In this document: positions 5,183 through 5,503 of the stretch, in pieces
Layout of the letters: every line of letters begins with the position of its first letter
Position numbering within the stretch: the first letter of the stretch is position 1
Assembly: GCA_937901745.1 (NCBI GenBank)
Contig: CALGSZ010000094.1
Span: 1 to 5,503 of the forward strand
Direction: 5' to 3'
From: an uncultured Chloroflexota bacterium
GTDB lineage: Bacteria > Chloroflexota > Chloroflexia > Thermomicrobiales > UBA6265
DNA length: 5,503 nt
Made by a program: the position numbers and the translations under genes
The notes under the pieces: model-generated
What the model saw: only the letters and a program-made list of their open reading frames with translations
Databases searched by the model: none
What the model was told of the DNA's origin: nothing

Positions 5183-5247
5183 TAGACTGCGCGCAGGAGG
5201 TTGGATAGTCTCTGTCGAGCCTTCACGCACCGGAGCACGTCTGCACG
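5183..5247 (+). promoter_or_regulatory. Short gap between hmuV and the GH4 gene
   Basis: The 65-bp gap holds a purine-rich AGGAGG (5195-5200) that is too far from the next ATG to serve it, a closer GGAG at 5232-5235 (12 nt from the ATG), and a weak 5-bp inverted repeat AGACT/AGTCT (5184-5188 with 5207-5211). No terminator with a T-tract is seen, so read-through from the importer operon into the next gene is possible. Confidence 0.3.
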
Positions 5248-5503
5248 ATGCCGCGTCCCAAGATTGCCTTCATCGGAGCCGGTAGCACGGTCTTTGCCCG
5301 CGCACTGCTACGGGATCTGATGCACTTCCCGGAGCTGCGCGAGAGCACCATCGCGTTGATGGATATCGATCCCGGGCGGTTGGAGGACACGACGCGGGTC
5401 GCGCAACGAGTCATTAGCGAGGCGGGGAGCTCGGCCACGATCGAAGCCACAACCGACCGGCGGCGAGCGCTCGATGGCGCCGACTACGTCATCACCATGG
5501 TCC
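5248..5503 (+). CDS. GH4-family glycosidase, N-terminal part (cut by window end)
   Basis: Only the first 85 residues are visible. They begin with a Rossmann NAD-binding strand and loop, KIAFIGAGSTVFAR (5-18), followed by LLRDLMHFPELRESTIALMD (20-39, a family-typical run), in which the second strand ends in acidic residues (Asp39, Asp41) that bind the NAD ribose. Next come DGADYVITM (76-84), the start of the third strand. This pattern is characteristic of glycoside hydrolase family 4 enzymes, in the MelA/AglA alpha-galactosidase and alpha-glucosidase subgroup, which need NAD and a divalent metal and cleave by an oxidation-elimination route. Metal ligands and substrate specificity lie beyond the window. 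I chose the ATG at 5248 because the frame is closed upstream by a TAG at 5206-5208. The ribosome binding site is weak. It has no evident link to heme uptake. Confidence 0.85.
   Translation, partial: MPRPKIAFIGAGSTVFARALLRDLMHFPELRESTIALMDIDPGRLEDTTRVAQRVISEAGSSATIEATTDRRRALDGADYVITMV

Overview
The window is GC-rich and reads as bacterial DNA with short intergenic gaps, all recognised genes on the + strand, and strong Shine-Dalgarno sequences. The protein style (Ala/Arg/Pro-rich, Pro/Thr linker after a signal peptide), a stand-alone gene resembling DUF3386, a heme-type ABC importer and a GH4 glycosidase together suggest a member of the Chloroflexota, perhaps Thermomicrobia. That placement is inferred from protein style alone and is low to moderate confidence.

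Left part (1-861): a non-coding stretch carries five closely packed, mutually different hairpin palindromes (107-277). It is followed by a small Y1-type HUH transposase gene of the IS200/REP-associated (RAYT-like) group (415-861). Bases 1-106 hold no gene I can support.

Middle part (about 895-2027): just behind the transposase lies a broken, 5'-truncated copy of the next gene (about 895-1213). It aligns to the intact gene without gaps on both sides of a single net 118-nt deletion that shifts the frame. The intact copy (1365-2027) encodes a 220-residue cytoplasmic-looking protein that I assign to the DUF3386 type. A perfect 6-bp inverted repeat (1312-1330) precedes it.

Right part (2028-5182): a 243-bp structured, non-coding leader precedes a compact three-gene operon. 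This encodes a heme-type ABC importer: a secreted binding protein (hmuT-like), a FecCD-type permease (hmuU-like) and an ATPase (hmuV-like). The first junction is 3 bp and carries a palindrome over the ribosome binding site. The second junction is an ATGA overlap. The binding protein would capture heme outside the membrane, the permease dimer would move it, and the ATPase dimer would drive transport. The nearby DUF3386-type gene could be a functional partner, but this is inference.

The right edge (5248-5503) is the N-terminal 85 residues of an NAD-dependent GH4 glycosidase (alpha-galactosidase/alpha-glucosidase group), cut by the window end.

The most interesting items are the DUF3386-type gene plus its decayed duplicate beside a heme importer, the multi-hairpin cluster before the transposase, and the structured leader of the importer operon.
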